Below are positions 1-14,844 of a DNA stretch of 64,000 nucleotides, one piece after another. The number at the start of each line of letters is the position of its first letter. Position 1 is the stretch's first letter. The DNA comes from Colius striatus. Its lineage: Eukaryota; Chordata; Aves; Coliiformes; Coliidae. The stretch covers positions 10,824,001 through 10,888,000 of the forward strand of contig NC_084774.1 in NCBI RefSeq assembly GCF_028858725.1. The letters are read 5' to 3'. The translations under genes were made by a program, and so were the position numbers. Under the pieces are notes generated by a model. That model was not told the DNA's origin, did no database searches, and worked only from the letters and a program-made list of their open reading frames with translations.

Positions 1-3000
1 AGAGAAGGGAGTATAACCAAGTTCCTTCTGGCCCGTGGTTTCCAGCGTGGATGTGGCTGTTTTGCTGAGCAAATGTTGACCTTTCCTCATTTTTGCCTCC
101 TTTGGGAACTGAATGTTTTGTGCAAGAAATCTGGGATTTTCTTGTTTGCAAAGAGGGAATTTTGGTGTTTGTTTGGATTTGGGGCTGTTCCACTGGTTTT
201 TCTTGACATGAGCCCATGTGGGACTCAGGGAGAGCTGCCTCCTCCCCATAGGAGCTGGGTCTGTCCACACGAGCTTGAAGTCAAACCACAGTCAGGGTGG
301 CATCTCATCTCAACTCCAGCACTAGCAGACAACTAATTTTTAAAGCTAATTTTTAGTATCAGGTACTTTCCTGTCACTGTTCTCAGGGCTGAAGCTGAAT
401 GCTGTGGAAGAAGCAAAATTCACAACTGCAAAGACCTTCCTCTTCATCCCAATCAGCGTTAATTACTCCAGAGCTTAACTTTCAGCACCTTTCTCCTTCT
501 CTCTCATTTTTCTCCTCTGCTCTGTCAAACCCTCCATCATTAAATCCGTGATGTCTCGTGGCTCCAAACACACTCCAGTTGTTGGCTAATTCTCAATGAG
601 ACTTTTATTCCAAAGGCTTCTCCAACAGCCTGATTATATAATAACAGCTTGCTCATTACCCCGAATATAAATAGTTGAAGGATCCCTGGAGAATGGACAC
701 AGCTGGTGGAACTTCCCATATTAGCACTGCATTAATATTTATGGCAGCACTGTGTAAGTATGCAAAATATTGGCATCTCTCCATGCAAAAGTTTACACAT
801 CTGTCATGAATGACTCTGCCCCAACGTCACAGGCAGGTTGGAGAGAGGGAGAAGGGAGCCCACATCCCAGCTGGAATTGCCGCGACACAGCCCCAGCTCT
901 CACACAGCATCTTTTTCTCTACAACCCAGTCCCCCATTGGCACTCAGGAGGGATGGCAGGTCCCCTCAGCTCACTGCTGGCCCCACACTCCCTACGGCTG
1001 ATTCAAGGGGGGTTTGGTTTGGCTTATGAAGTGAAATATTAAAGGACGTGATGAGAAGCAGTTAATTGTACGTATAACCTTTAAGATGTCTCGGACAGGA
1101 TTCCAGCCTTCACCTAGGGTTATAAAGGGAAAGTAATGGGGCCATAAAAACACATTTAAGTATGTCTTTAAAGTTTAAGGAGAGTTTAATTGCGGGCGCT
1201 GGGGTGCCTGGGAGGAGAGCCTCTTGCAGGTAGCATTTCCCTGGAGGAGGGTCAGCAAAGGCCACGCTCAGCATGGAGCTCCCAGGCTTTGCCAGCCCTG
1301 GAGGGAATTAGTTTGTGCTAATAAACGTCCCAGCTACAGGTCAGATTGTAAATGAAAGTGATATTTAATGGTCCAGATCCTCCACTGGTGCAAACCAGCC
1401 TCCTCCACTGCTCATGCTGGGCTGTGGTTTGTTTTAAATCCAGGTGTTACTGACCTGTGTATGTGACTTTGGGAAGATGTTGCCAGACTGACAGTGGTTT
1501 AGAACACCTTCAAGGATGGAGCAGTTGCAGTCAGATGGCCCCTGACAGTTCTGCAGCAGCCTGAGCAGATGCATGAGGGTCCCCCCAGCACCAGCATGTG
1601 CCCAACAAGACAAGACCCCCTACCCTGCAGCACCCAGAACCCTGCACTGCAGGAAGGGGAAATGGAAGAGGGGAAAGGGGAAGGTTTTTTTTGCTCAGGG
1701 TGACTTTTAGTCCTGTGAGTTAAGATGCAGATTAATCTGTCCTCGCTGCAGAGCTGGTTCAGCATCCTGGGAGGGTCATGCTGGGCAGCCAGGGCTCACT
1801 GTGAAGATGCCACAGGCAGCAGTGTGCCCAGAGCAAGCAAGAGCTGGCCCCAGACTCCTTAAAGACAGGGGGAGATTCAGCAAAGCATCAGGAGGCAAGA
1901 GCTGCAGACATGTGAAGGTGCAGACCAGAGATCAGAGAAGCTGTTGGCTTGGGGATTGTTTTAAGTTAGAAAAAGCTTTTATTGAGAGGAAATAGAGGAA
2001 GAGAAAGCAAGTAAGGAGCAAATAATCACTAGACATCCAGGAACACCTTTGGGCTCCAGTATAACTTCCACAGCCTGAGTTTGCAGGCTTGGGTGTGAGA
2101 AACTCCCTTGTGACAACTGTTCAGTGGGCCTGGAGGGACAGATAATGCTGAATAACATCTAGATGGGGTCACACAGACTTTAAGGACATGCTGTTAGCAT
2201 TGCAGGAGGGTCACTAGTGGCTGAATTACCCCCTCGGAGGTGATGGTGTGGTTGGAGAAGGGAAGTGCTCCAGTTGTCTTCCCAGACACTTGTCCTGCCA
2301 GGCTGCTGCCACGCCAGGACATAGCTCTGAGCTCAGCATTTCTCTTCTGCCATTGCTCAGTTGCTGACAGGGCTTTGCTGTGCAGCAGGAAGCACCAAAC
2401 TCTTCAGTATTTGCACTTTTCAGAAGAATGGGTATCAAGTGCACATCAAGCAGAGGCCAGCCCACAGTCAGCTCTGCTCAGGTCTATCTGCCAGCTTGGG
2501 TGTGCAAAGTGCCAAGGGAAAAGTCCTGCATTACCCTGCTTGGCTTCTCCATCAATCAGTCAATCCCACATTCCCCTCGAAGCTGACACTGATGGAGCAA
2601 TACACAGTCTGCTGACCACAGTACAGACAGCACAAGGACTGTCCACCTCAGCAACGTGGCCAGCGAGACACCTGTGGAACAGCAAATATTTGGGGACAAT
2701 TCCTCACAGGCAGGTGGGAGGTTGAGTCAGTGCATGTACAAACTTTCCCAAGGACCCTAAAAGCTGAGAGGAATGCAGGAGTGCAGGTGAAGCAGTGGGG
2801 TGAGAACCCTCTGTGTGCTGGGGAGGGGAAGGTCAGCAGGCACCCAGCAACAGGAGCCTCCCTCCTCTCCAGTGCTCTGGATAAACTTAATTGATAACGC
2901 ATAATCTCTGTATCAATGCATTTTTAGGAAAGATAAAGTACATTTCAAAGCTAATTTGGGCCTGCAGACAAATGGCTTAAAGAAGAGCTACTGTACTGAA

Positions 3001-6000
3001 AAATGTCCATGTCATTTTTCCCCCAAATCATAGTTTCAATGCACACAGCCTCAGCCTGACATTCTGAATTATGGCTTTTATTAAACATTAGTAATAGAGT
3101 GCACTTAAATCATGGTTTCCCTGTAAAAGAGAGATGTGTTCAACTCAGATCTGCACATTTTAATGCCATATTTCTTCCTTTTACTCTCCCTGCAAGATAA
3201 ATTTACTTACTCCACAAAAATGTTTTGCTGAAAAGAATAATTCATCCTTCAGTGTCCATCTAATGTACCTGGTGAGTAATGGGAAACGATGCAAAAATTA
3301 CAATGCACTGGCCATGTCTGGAATGCTTAGATGCCTCTGAGTTAGAGGTTATGCACACACACTATTGAAATTAGATTTAACAACTATCATCTTTTACAAT
3401 GTTGCCTTGATGATTTTTTTCCCCCCCTCCTCTCTTTTATAGCTTTGATCAGATGCCTCCTGAATACATTGCTGGTTGCAAAGCTCAGAGTCTGCTGCTC
3501 TGCAAGCCCTACTCAGCTTAGAGCCAAGTTGCCAAGAGCTGCATGGGTTTTTTTTCAGTGAGTGTATTTGCAGCCACAATTTGCTCCAACAGGAAAAATT
3601 CACATCTTGCTTGCTTTTTTTTTCCCCTTCTCTTCTCTGCAAGGAGATCAAAAAATAGGTCTTGGGGTAAGCAGACAGCTCTGGAGATAACATCCTCTGG
3701 AGAAAGCATCCTCTAGGTACCAGCTTTGGCTCTCTGAGCCCCCAGGTTCCTGCAGGGTGAGGGCAGACCTGTGCCCAGTTATCCTGGGAGAGCTCTGCAT
3801 CCTCAGCATGGGGTGAACAGGCTCCATCCCAGCACATCCTCACCCCAGGCACTAACACAGAGCACAGCCACTCTCTTTAACCAAACTCCTTGTCCAGTCT
3901 CCCCTTCCAGGTACACACACACACACACACGAGCAGAGACAGCCCCTGCAACGTGACCTTTATTTAAAGGACAGCAACCGTACCGTTGAATTAATGTCCC
4001 TCTGCCAGGAGCTCTGCATCGGAGCTGCATTGCAGTGTCAGCACTGGGACTGATCCAGCTACAGCTCCTACCTCAATCCCCACGACCTACTGACCCACCC
4101 AGAGCAGACCTGCACTGCCACCTGAGGGGGATGGTGGGGCCTGAGGTTCTAAAACACCTGTAAATATCGAGGTGGTGGATTTACTGGAAATCCTGACAAC
4201 TTGGTACAGAGTTTGATTAACAGGGAAAAGACCACTGCAAATCTTTTGCTTTATATACTGGTATCATGGTTCAGACAGTCACTAATAGGTCCCACAAGAC
4301 TCATCCCTCTCTTTTGCCAACCCTCTTTTCTGCCAGCTCCTGGTGCTTGGGGGTAGGAGCAATCAGTGCTCCCCTGGGACCCTCACAGCCCTGGAACTCA
4401 CACCGAGGCACTGCAGGAATATTGATGATTTATAGGGATTTTTTGCATTGGTACCAGGGACTCTCAGCAGGATTATGATCCCATTATACAAAACCTATAG
4501 GAAAACCAGCCTGCTAGTTTGTTTGCAAGAGAGCTATAAAAGCGTGGCTCAGAGTAGCAGCTTCACACAGATCACACAGCAGTTTAGCGACGTGAGATTT
4601 CTAATGATGGCTCTATCGGCTCTGGTGGCAATTCAGAAGCTCACAGAAAAGCCTTGTCTGAGTTAGCTGCTCTCCAAAGAGCCCCCAGAGAGCATGTAAA
4701 AGGTTCCTTGATTTGACCTGCTGAACTGAAGTGTGGTGGGTTGTTATTAAGACCTAAAATTATTGCTGTGCTATTGCTGTTTGGTGGCTGACAAGAGGAA
4801 AATCACTGGACGACGAACATTGGCAGTGACTTTATTGATAGCTTGGTGGCTTTGGCTGTCTTCACTACAGTTCCTTCCAGTGAACTTCAGTTCTATTCCA
4901 ATGTCCTCTCAAAGAGCATAAATGCTTCCAAAATGAGGTGGAAAAACCTTCAGCACATTAGCTAATAGCACATCAGAGGAAGTGCCTGGCTGCAACTGTA
5001 ACCTCAGCAGCATCTTTACATGGGAGGACGTAAACTGTCACTGAATTATTTATCTAACCAAAGACATCAAGTTGGACAATTAACCTTGAAAACTTAATTT
5101 AAGCACCATAAAAGAAACATCTCCTTTAAAAATGTGTCTTTAGTAAAAGTCAGAACAAACTGTAACAGGTTCTGACATGGTCCCTCATAGGTACTGAGAA
5201 CTTCTGATGGTTTATTCCTGTGGAGAGATTAGTGATGGAGATGATTTGGAAGTAACACAACAATTTGGAGACCAGGAAGGCCTGGGCAACCTCAGGTTCT
5301 GTCTGGTCTTCACAGCCCCAAACCCCACTGCTGTTTCTGAGTGCCTCACTTTCCCCTTAAGGATGGAGGGAGGTGACACAGGTATACTGGAAAGGTAATG
5401 GAGCTGCAGGTAGTGAGATGTCTTCACACCCTTCTCTAAAAGCATTGAGTCAATGGAGTTGTTCTGAAGGTTTTGCTAGACACAGAGTTTTGCTCAGCCT
5501 GGAAACTCCTCATGTTTCAGTTTGGCAGCAAAAGGCAGGTTTTCCCCTAGCTTCACTGGGCTGTGGAGGAGCTCCTGCTCCCCCGTGGTGTCTGCAGCGC
5601 TGTGCTCTTCCCACGCCTCTAAATGATGGAAGCTGCAGAAGGCTTCAGCAATTTATTCTGTTTAATTTCCTCCACAAAGGTGTTTTATCCTCACTAATAA
5701 AAAGAGTGGAACTTGATCATTTCTAAAATATTGTCCCTTCTAAATCTTTATGGCTCAAAGTGGACTGAGATCATTAGAAGTTACTTTATGTGCAGCTCAA
5801 TCAGCTCCAAAGGGCTATCTCAGTCACTCCGTGCTTGCTGAGAGCAGATCCCATTTCCCAGAGGCAAAAGGACAATACTTAATCACTTCCTCACTTGTTA
5901 GGTGTTTTAACAAGTTGTATTAAGCTTCATCAGTCAGAGCTTTCATGCCAGATTAAAAATGATAGTTCACTTCTCTGTTATTACAGGGCATCATTTGTTT

Positions 6001-9000
6001 TCTTTTCTTTTGCTGGGCACTTGCATGCCACTGTAATTTCACATGAAAATATATCACTGATGTCACCCAGGAGTAATTAGGTTTTAAAAGCCTTGATTGC
6101 AATAGACACGAATGTTACAGCTTTATGGTGCCAGTGCACTGCCATCCATTTTATAGCTGTTGATTCTGCAAGTATTTCATAGATCTGTCAATAGGAATAA
6201 GTTAGCTGATGTTGACTGGAACTATTAATCAGAAGGGAAAGAAAATATACATTCTTATTTGTGTGCTCAGACTTGGTAGCTCAGTAAAAGCCTCCCTACC
6301 CAACTTTGCAACACTCCAGAAACCAGAGAGCTGCAGGGAAATCCCAGCCTCCTTCAGGGTTAGAAACAAATTGCTTTGACACACTGTGTTAGAGAGACTC
6401 TTTTGAATACTTGCCACTGTGCCTGGATGTTGTGTTTTAATGCATGGGGAACAACACATTTGATTGTTTCAGCCTTCAAACAATATTTGCTTAGGGATTC
6501 ATAAGATTCCAATAAGGGAGGGATGTAGCTGCTGTCTTCCCAATGGAAGTCAGAGGCAAGAACTAGGGGGTTTGCAGCTATTCACTTTAACTGGGCTGCA
6601 TTTACATCTCAAATCTCAGCTCTGGTTGTGTGGAATTAGTCCACTCATGTTAAAAAGAATTTTTGTGGTCATGACAAATGTAGAAGCCTTCTGGTGTGGA
6701 GACCAGTGAGGAAAGAGAGAAGTGCAGGGAGTGAGATCCTGGTCCCACTGCAGGTGAGTGCAGAGCATCCATTGATCTCAGTGGGACTGGGAATTTGCCC
6801 AGCCAGTTAAGTGCTGATTTAGGTCTTAGAAAGACTTCAGACCTTGGGAAACAAGGTAGGATTATTTAAGAGTTTGTGTGCAGTCCAAATCATTTCACAG
6901 AGTGATCAAAACTCCTTAAGCTTTGTCATGACAGCTGCAGCAAAGAGAAGTTCAGCTGCTGCTCTCACTTGTGACTCCAAGTTCCTTGGTGTTTTAAAAA
7001 ATTGGTCCCTTTGCACAAAAACAGACATGTCAGATATTTAAAGAGCATTTCTCCTACCTTATCCTTTTTCCTGATCTCACCTGACTCTTAAGGTGCTCCC
7101 TCAACACCAGTGAAGGTGGCCCCGGGGAAGGCAGATGCAGACCGTTGCCATTGCTTGCTCTGTGAGCCATCCCTGTGAAATGGATGTGCTGGGACTTATC
7201 CCAGTGCATAAAAACCTCATTTCTCTCTGGTTACAACAACCTTTTAATCAAATCTTGGGCGAATATCCGAGGTAGCAAGAGTGGACTTTGCTGTGCCAAG
7301 AACAGAGAGTCCATTCCAGAGCTGGAGACCTTCTCCCACCCAGTTCACTCCAAAACACATCGGCTACAGCTACAAAACACTTTTGAGTCCAGTGAAGTGT
7401 GGAAAAGAGGAGCTCTCCTCTGGAGCACTGCAGTGCAATAGCTGTCCCAAACCAGAAGTTGTACCCAGAGGGCTCTCACCATTCCATCTTCAGGAGGTCC
7501 AGCCATCCAGGAGGCACCAGGGCCAAGTTTGCAGGTTCAGGAGTCAATCTCTGTGCATTAAAGTAGTGAGAAGACTCTGCCTGTCCTTTATTTAGTGGGG
7601 AGGGGGCTTTTCCTGTGCTACTGCTGTTCTGAAGGGAGCTCTGACTTCCCTGTAATTTGTAATGATTTGATAGTCCCAAGTGTTTCATCACACAGGGAAG
7701 GCATCCCCTGGCTTTTCCACCCAAATTGCTGCATCTGTCTTTCATCTGCCAATAGCCCTTGGGGAATCTTTCCTTTGACTCCTGATTAAAACAGGGGCTG
7801 CTTTACACTTTCCTTTTTCTTTGTTGCTGTTGTTGTCCTCTCACTGAAGAAAATTCTAGACAGCAAACACAGGAAGAAAAATAAAAGCTGAATTGCCAGC
7901 AGATAAGCACAATTTCACTTGACCCCTGAGCTCTATCAGTCATTCCTAACAATGGGATGTACTCTTATCTCAGCACACCACTTAACACCCATTAATGCTT
8001 TGGGGAGTTAGTCCAGCTCTTTAAGATACCCATGTAAGGATTTATTTCAAACACTGAGATGAGGGGGATGACTGGCTTTAGCTGCTGCAATCTGAAGTGC
8101 TGGACTGTCCTGCTCTGTACTCTGTTCACTGTAAAGCTTTAACTCAGTGGATTAAGGACCTGTAAAAAAACCCAAATCCAAACCTCTTAGAGCAGCTTTG
8201 CATCTGGCTTGAATTGGTAAAGCTGCAGTACTCACTGGTGCCCACTGGTACCAGTTCCCTTACTGGGAGGCATCAGCATTGCTCCACAAAGGTGAGAGGT
8301 GAAGGTTTCTGCTCCTTATTGAACAAGAATTCATCCAGGTTCACTGGCTGATGGTTGTGTTGACTTCCATGAGAGGAGGGTCTGGCTCCTCACTGACCAT
8401 GGACACAGATCCTGACTTTGGGTGCAAATTCTGGAAGATTTTATTGGGAATTCAGACTTTCTCTGAATTGTCCATGCTTGCTTCATTCTACTGGGATGAC
8501 AGCAAAATCCAGGCTGTATTAAAAGAAAAACTTATAAAACATAATTAGCCTGAAATATCTTAAAATTGGGTGAAATTAATTGTTGTTTCATAATCCCTCT
8601 GTCCAGGAAACTATAGGGAGAAACTCCCAGACAGCCAGGTGCAGAGATTTTTCAGCCCCTTATAAATGTGTTTGTCTCTACTGAGCAGAATTTCAGCACT
8701 TCAGTGCAGGTTTGAAATGTTTGCTTTATAATAAAAACAAAAGTAAAGAGATTAAATGGAATAACCTTCCCTTATCCCTGGCTACAGGGATTCCCATCAC
8801 CATTTGAGCTAGTACAACTACATTGAACGGACCTTTCTCAGGGAAGACTGGCATCAGAGCTGAAAGACTGACAGCAAAATGTACTGCCTTCTTGTGTGCT
8901 TAGAGGGGTGGCAGAAAAGTTGGTTTATGTCATCAAAAAGGAGAAAAAAAACAGTAAAAATAAAAAGGATCATTTTTCTTACTGGTTCTGATGGAGTGGA

Positions 9001-12000
9001 AGAGGCTGAAAATTGCAGAACTGAACTCATCTCTGCTCCATCTGCATCTGTCCTGGGTGACTTGGTCCAAGTCACTGGTCTCAGCCAAGGTTTGGAACAA
9101 CCAGTGTGCAAGCACTGTGAACCACCTTTTCTACTTCTAACTGGTCTGAAGTTTCTCAAGGGTTTTGATTGAATGCAACATCTGACTTAGCTGAGTGTGT
9201 TTTCTTTCTAAAACGCTTTTAGCCCTGATTCATAACTGGTAGGGAAAAAATAATCTCTGGAATGAAATATGCTGAGGGTTTTAAGCAAATATTTAGGCAA
9301 AAAGCAGCTGGTAAATCTCTAATGAAGGGCTGTATGTAGAGCTAACACATAACTCACTGTGTGCCAGCCAGAAGGGTCTAATCCACCTACTCTGCTCCTA
9401 ACTCCTCCTAACACCCCAGGAGCTGGGGCTGTAGGGAGAAGAGATGCATCCATCAGCCTTCCCTGTCTGTCCTGGGCTCTGCAACAAGAAGGCTGATGCT
9501 TGGGATTATTTTCTCTGGTTCAACTTCTCCTGCCTTAGTATTAAGGACAGGTTCTTGTGGGATGGCACTCAGATGACACAGGTTTGAAAGGCCAAACTGA
9601 TCATCATTAGCAGATGTTACCAGTGCTAGATACACCCATGCACTCTCATTCCTCTGAACACACAAGAGCTTAATGCAACCCCACACATTCCATAAAGGAT
9701 CCTATTTTCCCCTTCACTTTAGTCACACTTGAAGATAATGGGACACTGATGCTGCATTACAAAGCAAGTCTCTTGGAGGGATCCATGGCATAGTCATCAC
9801 TAACATCACGTGAGTTCTCAGTGATTTATGTTATCATGGTGATTTGGCATCTTGTTTATTACCTTCCAGAGATCACTTTGCAGTGATTTTTAAGGTGGCA
9901 CGGAAATTACCATGTGAACTGTGTCTTTTAAATCAATGCAGTCTTTTCCTGCCTGATAATAAAGATCTCTTATGGTTTTCAATGAGCAGATATTAGCTAA
10001 TGCTTAATTACTGTGGAGGGGCATGTATTAAGCACAGGAGAGTCAACAGCATTAATAAAGCCCTCAGAGTAAAAATAAATCAGGAGGTACAATAAGAGGG
10101 ATGTTAAGGAATGAAGCATTCACCTCTGGCTTTGCCTCAAGAGGGACCAAGGTCTCACTGTGAGATTTTAGGTGCCCTCCTGTGAGTACTCTGGAGGTAT
10201 CAAGAGCTCTTGGCTCTGTTCTCATAGCCCAAAAGCTGCTGCTGAAGTGACCCTGATCTCTCTCCTGAGAAGTTGCTGTTGATCCAGCCCATTGCTGCCT
10301 AAAATCCCTCCCTTCTCAGAGTGCCATCCCACTGCAGGGCTGCTGGCTGGGATCCTCTTCATTGATTCCTGACACAATTTCCCATCGATTTGCAGGGATT
10401 GAGCTGCCATTGGCACTGGGAGTTTTGTGTAAATGCATCAGCAATGATGAGCAGGGCAGGTTTAGCTCTGGTGATATGGCAGTAGCTGATGCTGCTGCTG
10501 GAGAGGCTTGAGAGCACCTCTGTTATGGGTCACGTCTTGACTGTCCTGAGCACACAGCACCCACAGCCACACTGACAGTGGCAGGAGGAGGTTACAGTGA
10601 GCTCAGCTGGGTAAGAGCCATGCTGCTCCCTCCATCTCTTGCCCATACAATGACCAGTCAGCCTCCAAACCCTCTCCCCTCTGCAGAGCCAAACCACCTT
10701 CTCCTCTGCTTCATTGCAGACCAGAAAATTACAGCTGCAATGTCCAGCATTAATGAAACCATAAGCTGGTCCTTTCAGGAGACTCTCCCCTGCTTTGAAA
10801 GCAAAGCTGGCTGCTGTCACCTTTCTCCCTGCTTTCTCATGAGAACACTTTAAAAAGGCACATTTTTCAAGTTTTCCCTCCTAATGTGGTGGCTAAAAAA
10901 AATTCATTTTGATATGAGACCAGAGGCTCAGCTTCATCTTTCATCATGGGACTCTTGGAAATGTTTCAGTGCTGGTTTGGGCAGCAAAAAGAGATGTGGG
11001 ATGTTTAAACCTGTGCACACCTGGGTCCATCCCAGGGGCTGAGCACAGGAGTAGAGGTACAGTTTGATCACTGCAGACTCAGTGGCTGCTTTTGGTCTGC
11101 CTCTGTGCAGCCTGACCATCCTTTTGCAAACCATGCCTTGCAGTGATGCTTAACCAGAGATGAATTACAACAGAAGCTTTGAGGATGATTTACCAAAACA
11201 TGCTGAACTCACAAAAATCCAGCACTAACCATAAATACTCAGTGTAATCTTAAAAACAGGATGTTTAAACGTGACCAACACTCAACAAAGAGCATGCTCT
11301 AACTCTTGCCTGACACCCACATTACTTGCACTTCTGAGAAGGTTTATTTTCATTCCCCAGAGGAGCTGCATAGAAAATAGATCATTTCAGTGTTAGTTCA
11401 GAATACATTCTTATAACTGATACATTGTGTAAATGAAAGGAAACATCCATAAAAATGGTTGGTGTCTGTCTCTGGCTTTTTATTTTAACACTTACAAGGT
11501 GGGAAAAGAACCCTCTTGGAACTGATGCTAACAAATTTCACAAACAAGGCACTAAGGAAACGTGAGCACTCCAGGAGAAGGTGGCCACACGGCCAATAAA
11601 TCGTCTCCCTTAAGCCAACTAGTTATTGTCTATAACGTTCATAAAACTCTTTGCACAGAAGACCCTTCCCAATGAAAGAAACCATCAATCTCTGCTGCAT
11701 TACTATTCATTTTCCATGTGCACTGAGAGCAAATGTCATTCAAGGCATTACAGTTCTCCCAAACTATATTAAAATACATGATCTGATGTTATATCTTTTC
11801 GAGCCTCTCTGTTCATAAATTGTCACTGCTGATTGGAACATAAAACATATTTTTATAACACCATAAAGCCCCAGAAGATACAAGATCACTCATGTTTGTC
11901 TTTATGACTCAATGTGTGGGACTTGGAGGCACGAATGCGTTGTGTATTTCATAACAGCACTGGCCAGGGCCCTGTGCAGAGGAAGTCTCAGACATTTCCA

Positions 12001-13759
12001 TAAAACATTATTACCAAATTCCTTGATGACTGGAACACCACTGTGCACAGAACCCTCAGCCCTTAACTTATGGACTGTAAATGGATGAGTTTTCCTAATA
12101 AATCAGCATTTTTTAGGAGCAGAGCTATCCTACCCAACGCTTGGCTGTTATCTCCAGGTGTCAGCACAATGAGGACTTTTTTTCTCTCCTCCATGTCTCT
12201 TTTCTTCCTGATATGGTTAAGAAAACTGCCTTTTGAGGGATAAGTCCCCTGAGATGTTTGACATATTAGGAAATTAGATCAGCTTCTCAGTGATGTTCTG
12301 AGGCTCCTTCACAACTACTATTTCTGGATCTTCTTTGGGGAGCTGTGGCTGTTGCCTTCTAACACACTGAGATGCTTCAGTGCAGAAGGGAAACTCCTGC
12401 CACCAGTGCCTGTAATCCCTGTCTCCACTCTGCCCTTCAATGCAGAAGATCTTTTACACACTTCTTACAACTTAGAGCATTGCTGAGATGCTCCAGCACT
12501 GAGCCCTGTGCTGCCAGGGTCACACATCAGTCTCCATATTGCACAAGTGCCCCAGGCTGGGTGCAAAGGCTGGGTTTGGAGCTATAAATGCTACAGCCAG
12601 CACAGCTTAGACAGCACAGCCTGCTCCCTAAACTGCCTCAGGTATCAACCAGCAAATGGCTCCATCAGTACTGGGAGCAGGAGGGCAGCAAAGCATGCAG
12701 AGTACTCACTGGCCTGGTGTGGTTTCCTTCCATACAGGCACTGATCAGTGCTGTGCTTTCTGTTGTACAAAGGACTGCCCCACTCCAAGGATTATCTAAG
12801 GCAAAATTGGCTTAAAAGATGCCTTTTCTGGAGCCCTTTAATATTTCAAATAGTTAAACATCACCTGTATTCTCCTGTGCCCTCTCTGTTGGCAGCACAG
12901 GCTGCCTGTGCCATGTGATGCCACACTCCTGATGGCACTTGGTATGCTTTACACAGACCTTCCACTCCTGTTGAGCTTTAATTATTGGACACTTAAACTA
13001 ATACATTACTGGAAGTAGCTGCTGCTATATTTAGCCCTGCAATTTTATATTTTGCTGTTCCCCAGTCTCCAGATGAAGGAGGAGGAGGGAACCCAGGGAA
13101 AATTGGAAATCTATAAGGTTGCTGGCTTGATTAACCACCTGAGAAACCTGAGGTTTGCTCCAACACCTGATGAAACCAAAGAGGACGCTGAAGGAAGAAG
13201 AGTGCTGCATCTCTGGGGGACAGCCCATCCCTGGAGCATTTAAAGGGTGGCATTTTGGGTGTAAAGAAAAGAAAAGAAAGACCAGCAAAAATAAGAACAG
13301 AGGCTGCCCAAATAAATGAATTTGTCAAGCACATTGACAAAACCTTCAAGTCTCCAGAGAATTCATCTCTTGATACCTTATTGAGGTGATGCTGGCCCAA
13401 AGGCTCCAAATTACCCAAACCCTGGGGCTGGCAGGGACAGCCACAACTTGCTCTGGCTCCAGCTTCCCAGATGTGGCTGCACAAGGGTCTCAACAGGACA
13501 CCCTCATCCCATGGGCCCTGTAGCTAATGCCTTGGTATTCGTGAGGTTTCCTCTCTGCAGAAAGCTATGCAGCATTTACACTCATTTAAAGGTCTATAAG
13601 AGGCCTCATCAAAGCCAGGTATAGTTTATATTGCAGATGGCTGCTGACATGATATAATCCACACTAACAGGCAGGCTGTTAAAGGTCAGAGTCTCCCTTC
13701 ACTTCTGTTATTAGCTTTGATGTTGGGAAGATGCTGAATTCCCTCCGTGTCTTTTTCTT
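1..13759. other. intergenic DNA, no supported gene
   Basis: No open reading frame here resembles a known protein or is flanked by convincing splice sites. The open stretches are short, low in CpG and look random. The DNA is AT-leaning with many homeodomain-like TAAT cores and occasional GATA motifs, for example TGATAA near 9954. It contains a (CA)9 microsatellite. I saw no CR1 fragment in this part. Some segments, such as 9785-10090 and 11720-11960, look like possible conserved non-coding elements, but only comparison with other birds would show that. Confidence 0.6.
3913..3930. repeat. (CA)9 microsatellite
   Basis: A perfect dinucleotide run of nine AC units, flanked by GGT and GAGCAG. It is a simple sequence repeat with no sign of function. 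Confidence 0.9.
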
Positions 13760-13940
13760 TTAGAGAGAGAAAAGACACTGTTTACTGTCAGGCTCTTCAT
13801 CAACATAATTGGTGGCTTCTCTGGAATCGCCTCTTTGCTTTAAAAAGTGCTGTAAATCAGCTGTAGGAAGCCTGGTCTTTGAAAAATCCTCCAGCGGAAG
13901 AGGAACACGAGCAACAGTTTGCAGGATGGGCTCCATGTCC
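13760..13940 (-). CDS. possible terminal coding exon of an unidentified minus-strand gene
   Basis: On the minus strand a pyrimidine-rich stretch ends in CTGGCAG at 13943-13941, a good splice acceptor. From there an open frame of 59 codons runs to a TAA at 13762-13760. The peptide begins DMEPILQTV and ends DSKQCLFSL. It is acidic and basic in patches rather than low-complexity, and three CpGs fall inside it. The first base of the exon completes a split codon. I do not recognise the protein. The open frame continues upstream through the acceptor as far as 14278, so the splice site is an inference. It could be chance. Its neighbour on the same strand is the candidate first exon at 17.1-17.2 kb. 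Confidence 0.2.
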
Positions 13941-14844
13941 CTGCCAGATGTGTGCAGCAGGCAGGCAAGGCTGGGGGAGCCTTTCTCATCCTGTGGCCCT
14001 ATGCTGACAAAACTAGAGGTCACAGCTTTGAGACAAGAGCACGTCAGAGCCCCAGTAACTTTGGGGAGCTCCCCAGGAGTTACTGGGAGCTCTGGGTCTG
14101 GATGGGACCTTTGGCTCCATTTGCTGCTTCCATCCATAGTGGAGGAACTGCTCCCAGCATGTGTGTGCCAGGTTGTAGTGGGGCTGTTCCCAGCTGCTTC
14201 CACATAACCCTGCCTGCTCCAGAGCCTTGGAGATCCCTGAGAGAGCAGGGATGAGCCCAGCCTGGCCATCCAGGGCATACAGCCAGACCCACAGCTCTAG
14301 CACACATCCCTAAACATCGTTGGGAGCAGCCTGAGCAAAGTGAGTTGCAATAAGTATTTCAGGGCTGGCAGTACCAGGGCTGCTGTCCCTGGCAGTACCA
14401 GTGTTGCATCCTCCCTGTGCCCCCATTCTGGCCCCAGGATCCCACACAGCCGAGTTGGGGAGAGAGCACAGTGGGAACCCCCAGCCCTTTCTGCAACCCC
14501 CTTTTCTAAATGGGACCCAAAAAGTTTTTGTGGGTGCATACTTTATTCATAGAAACACTGACATTATTCCAGCTTCTGACTGCTTGGGCTGGAGTTTACC
14601 TGATGGCTGCTGCAGCTCCTAGAAAAACTTCTTAGCACTTAATCTCATGCAAGAGGCTCTGTGCCCATCACCACAGCCCTTGGAGAGTCTCTGCTGACCT
14701 TCATCAGCTCGCTCACCCGTATGGACCTCAGCAAGTGCTGGAGCCTTTCCCAGAGCTGGGCATGGCAGGATGAGGAGCTGGTGCCACGCTCAGCTCTTTG
14801 ATCTCAGCAATATTTAAGCTTTGCCTGAAGATGGCACTAAAGAA

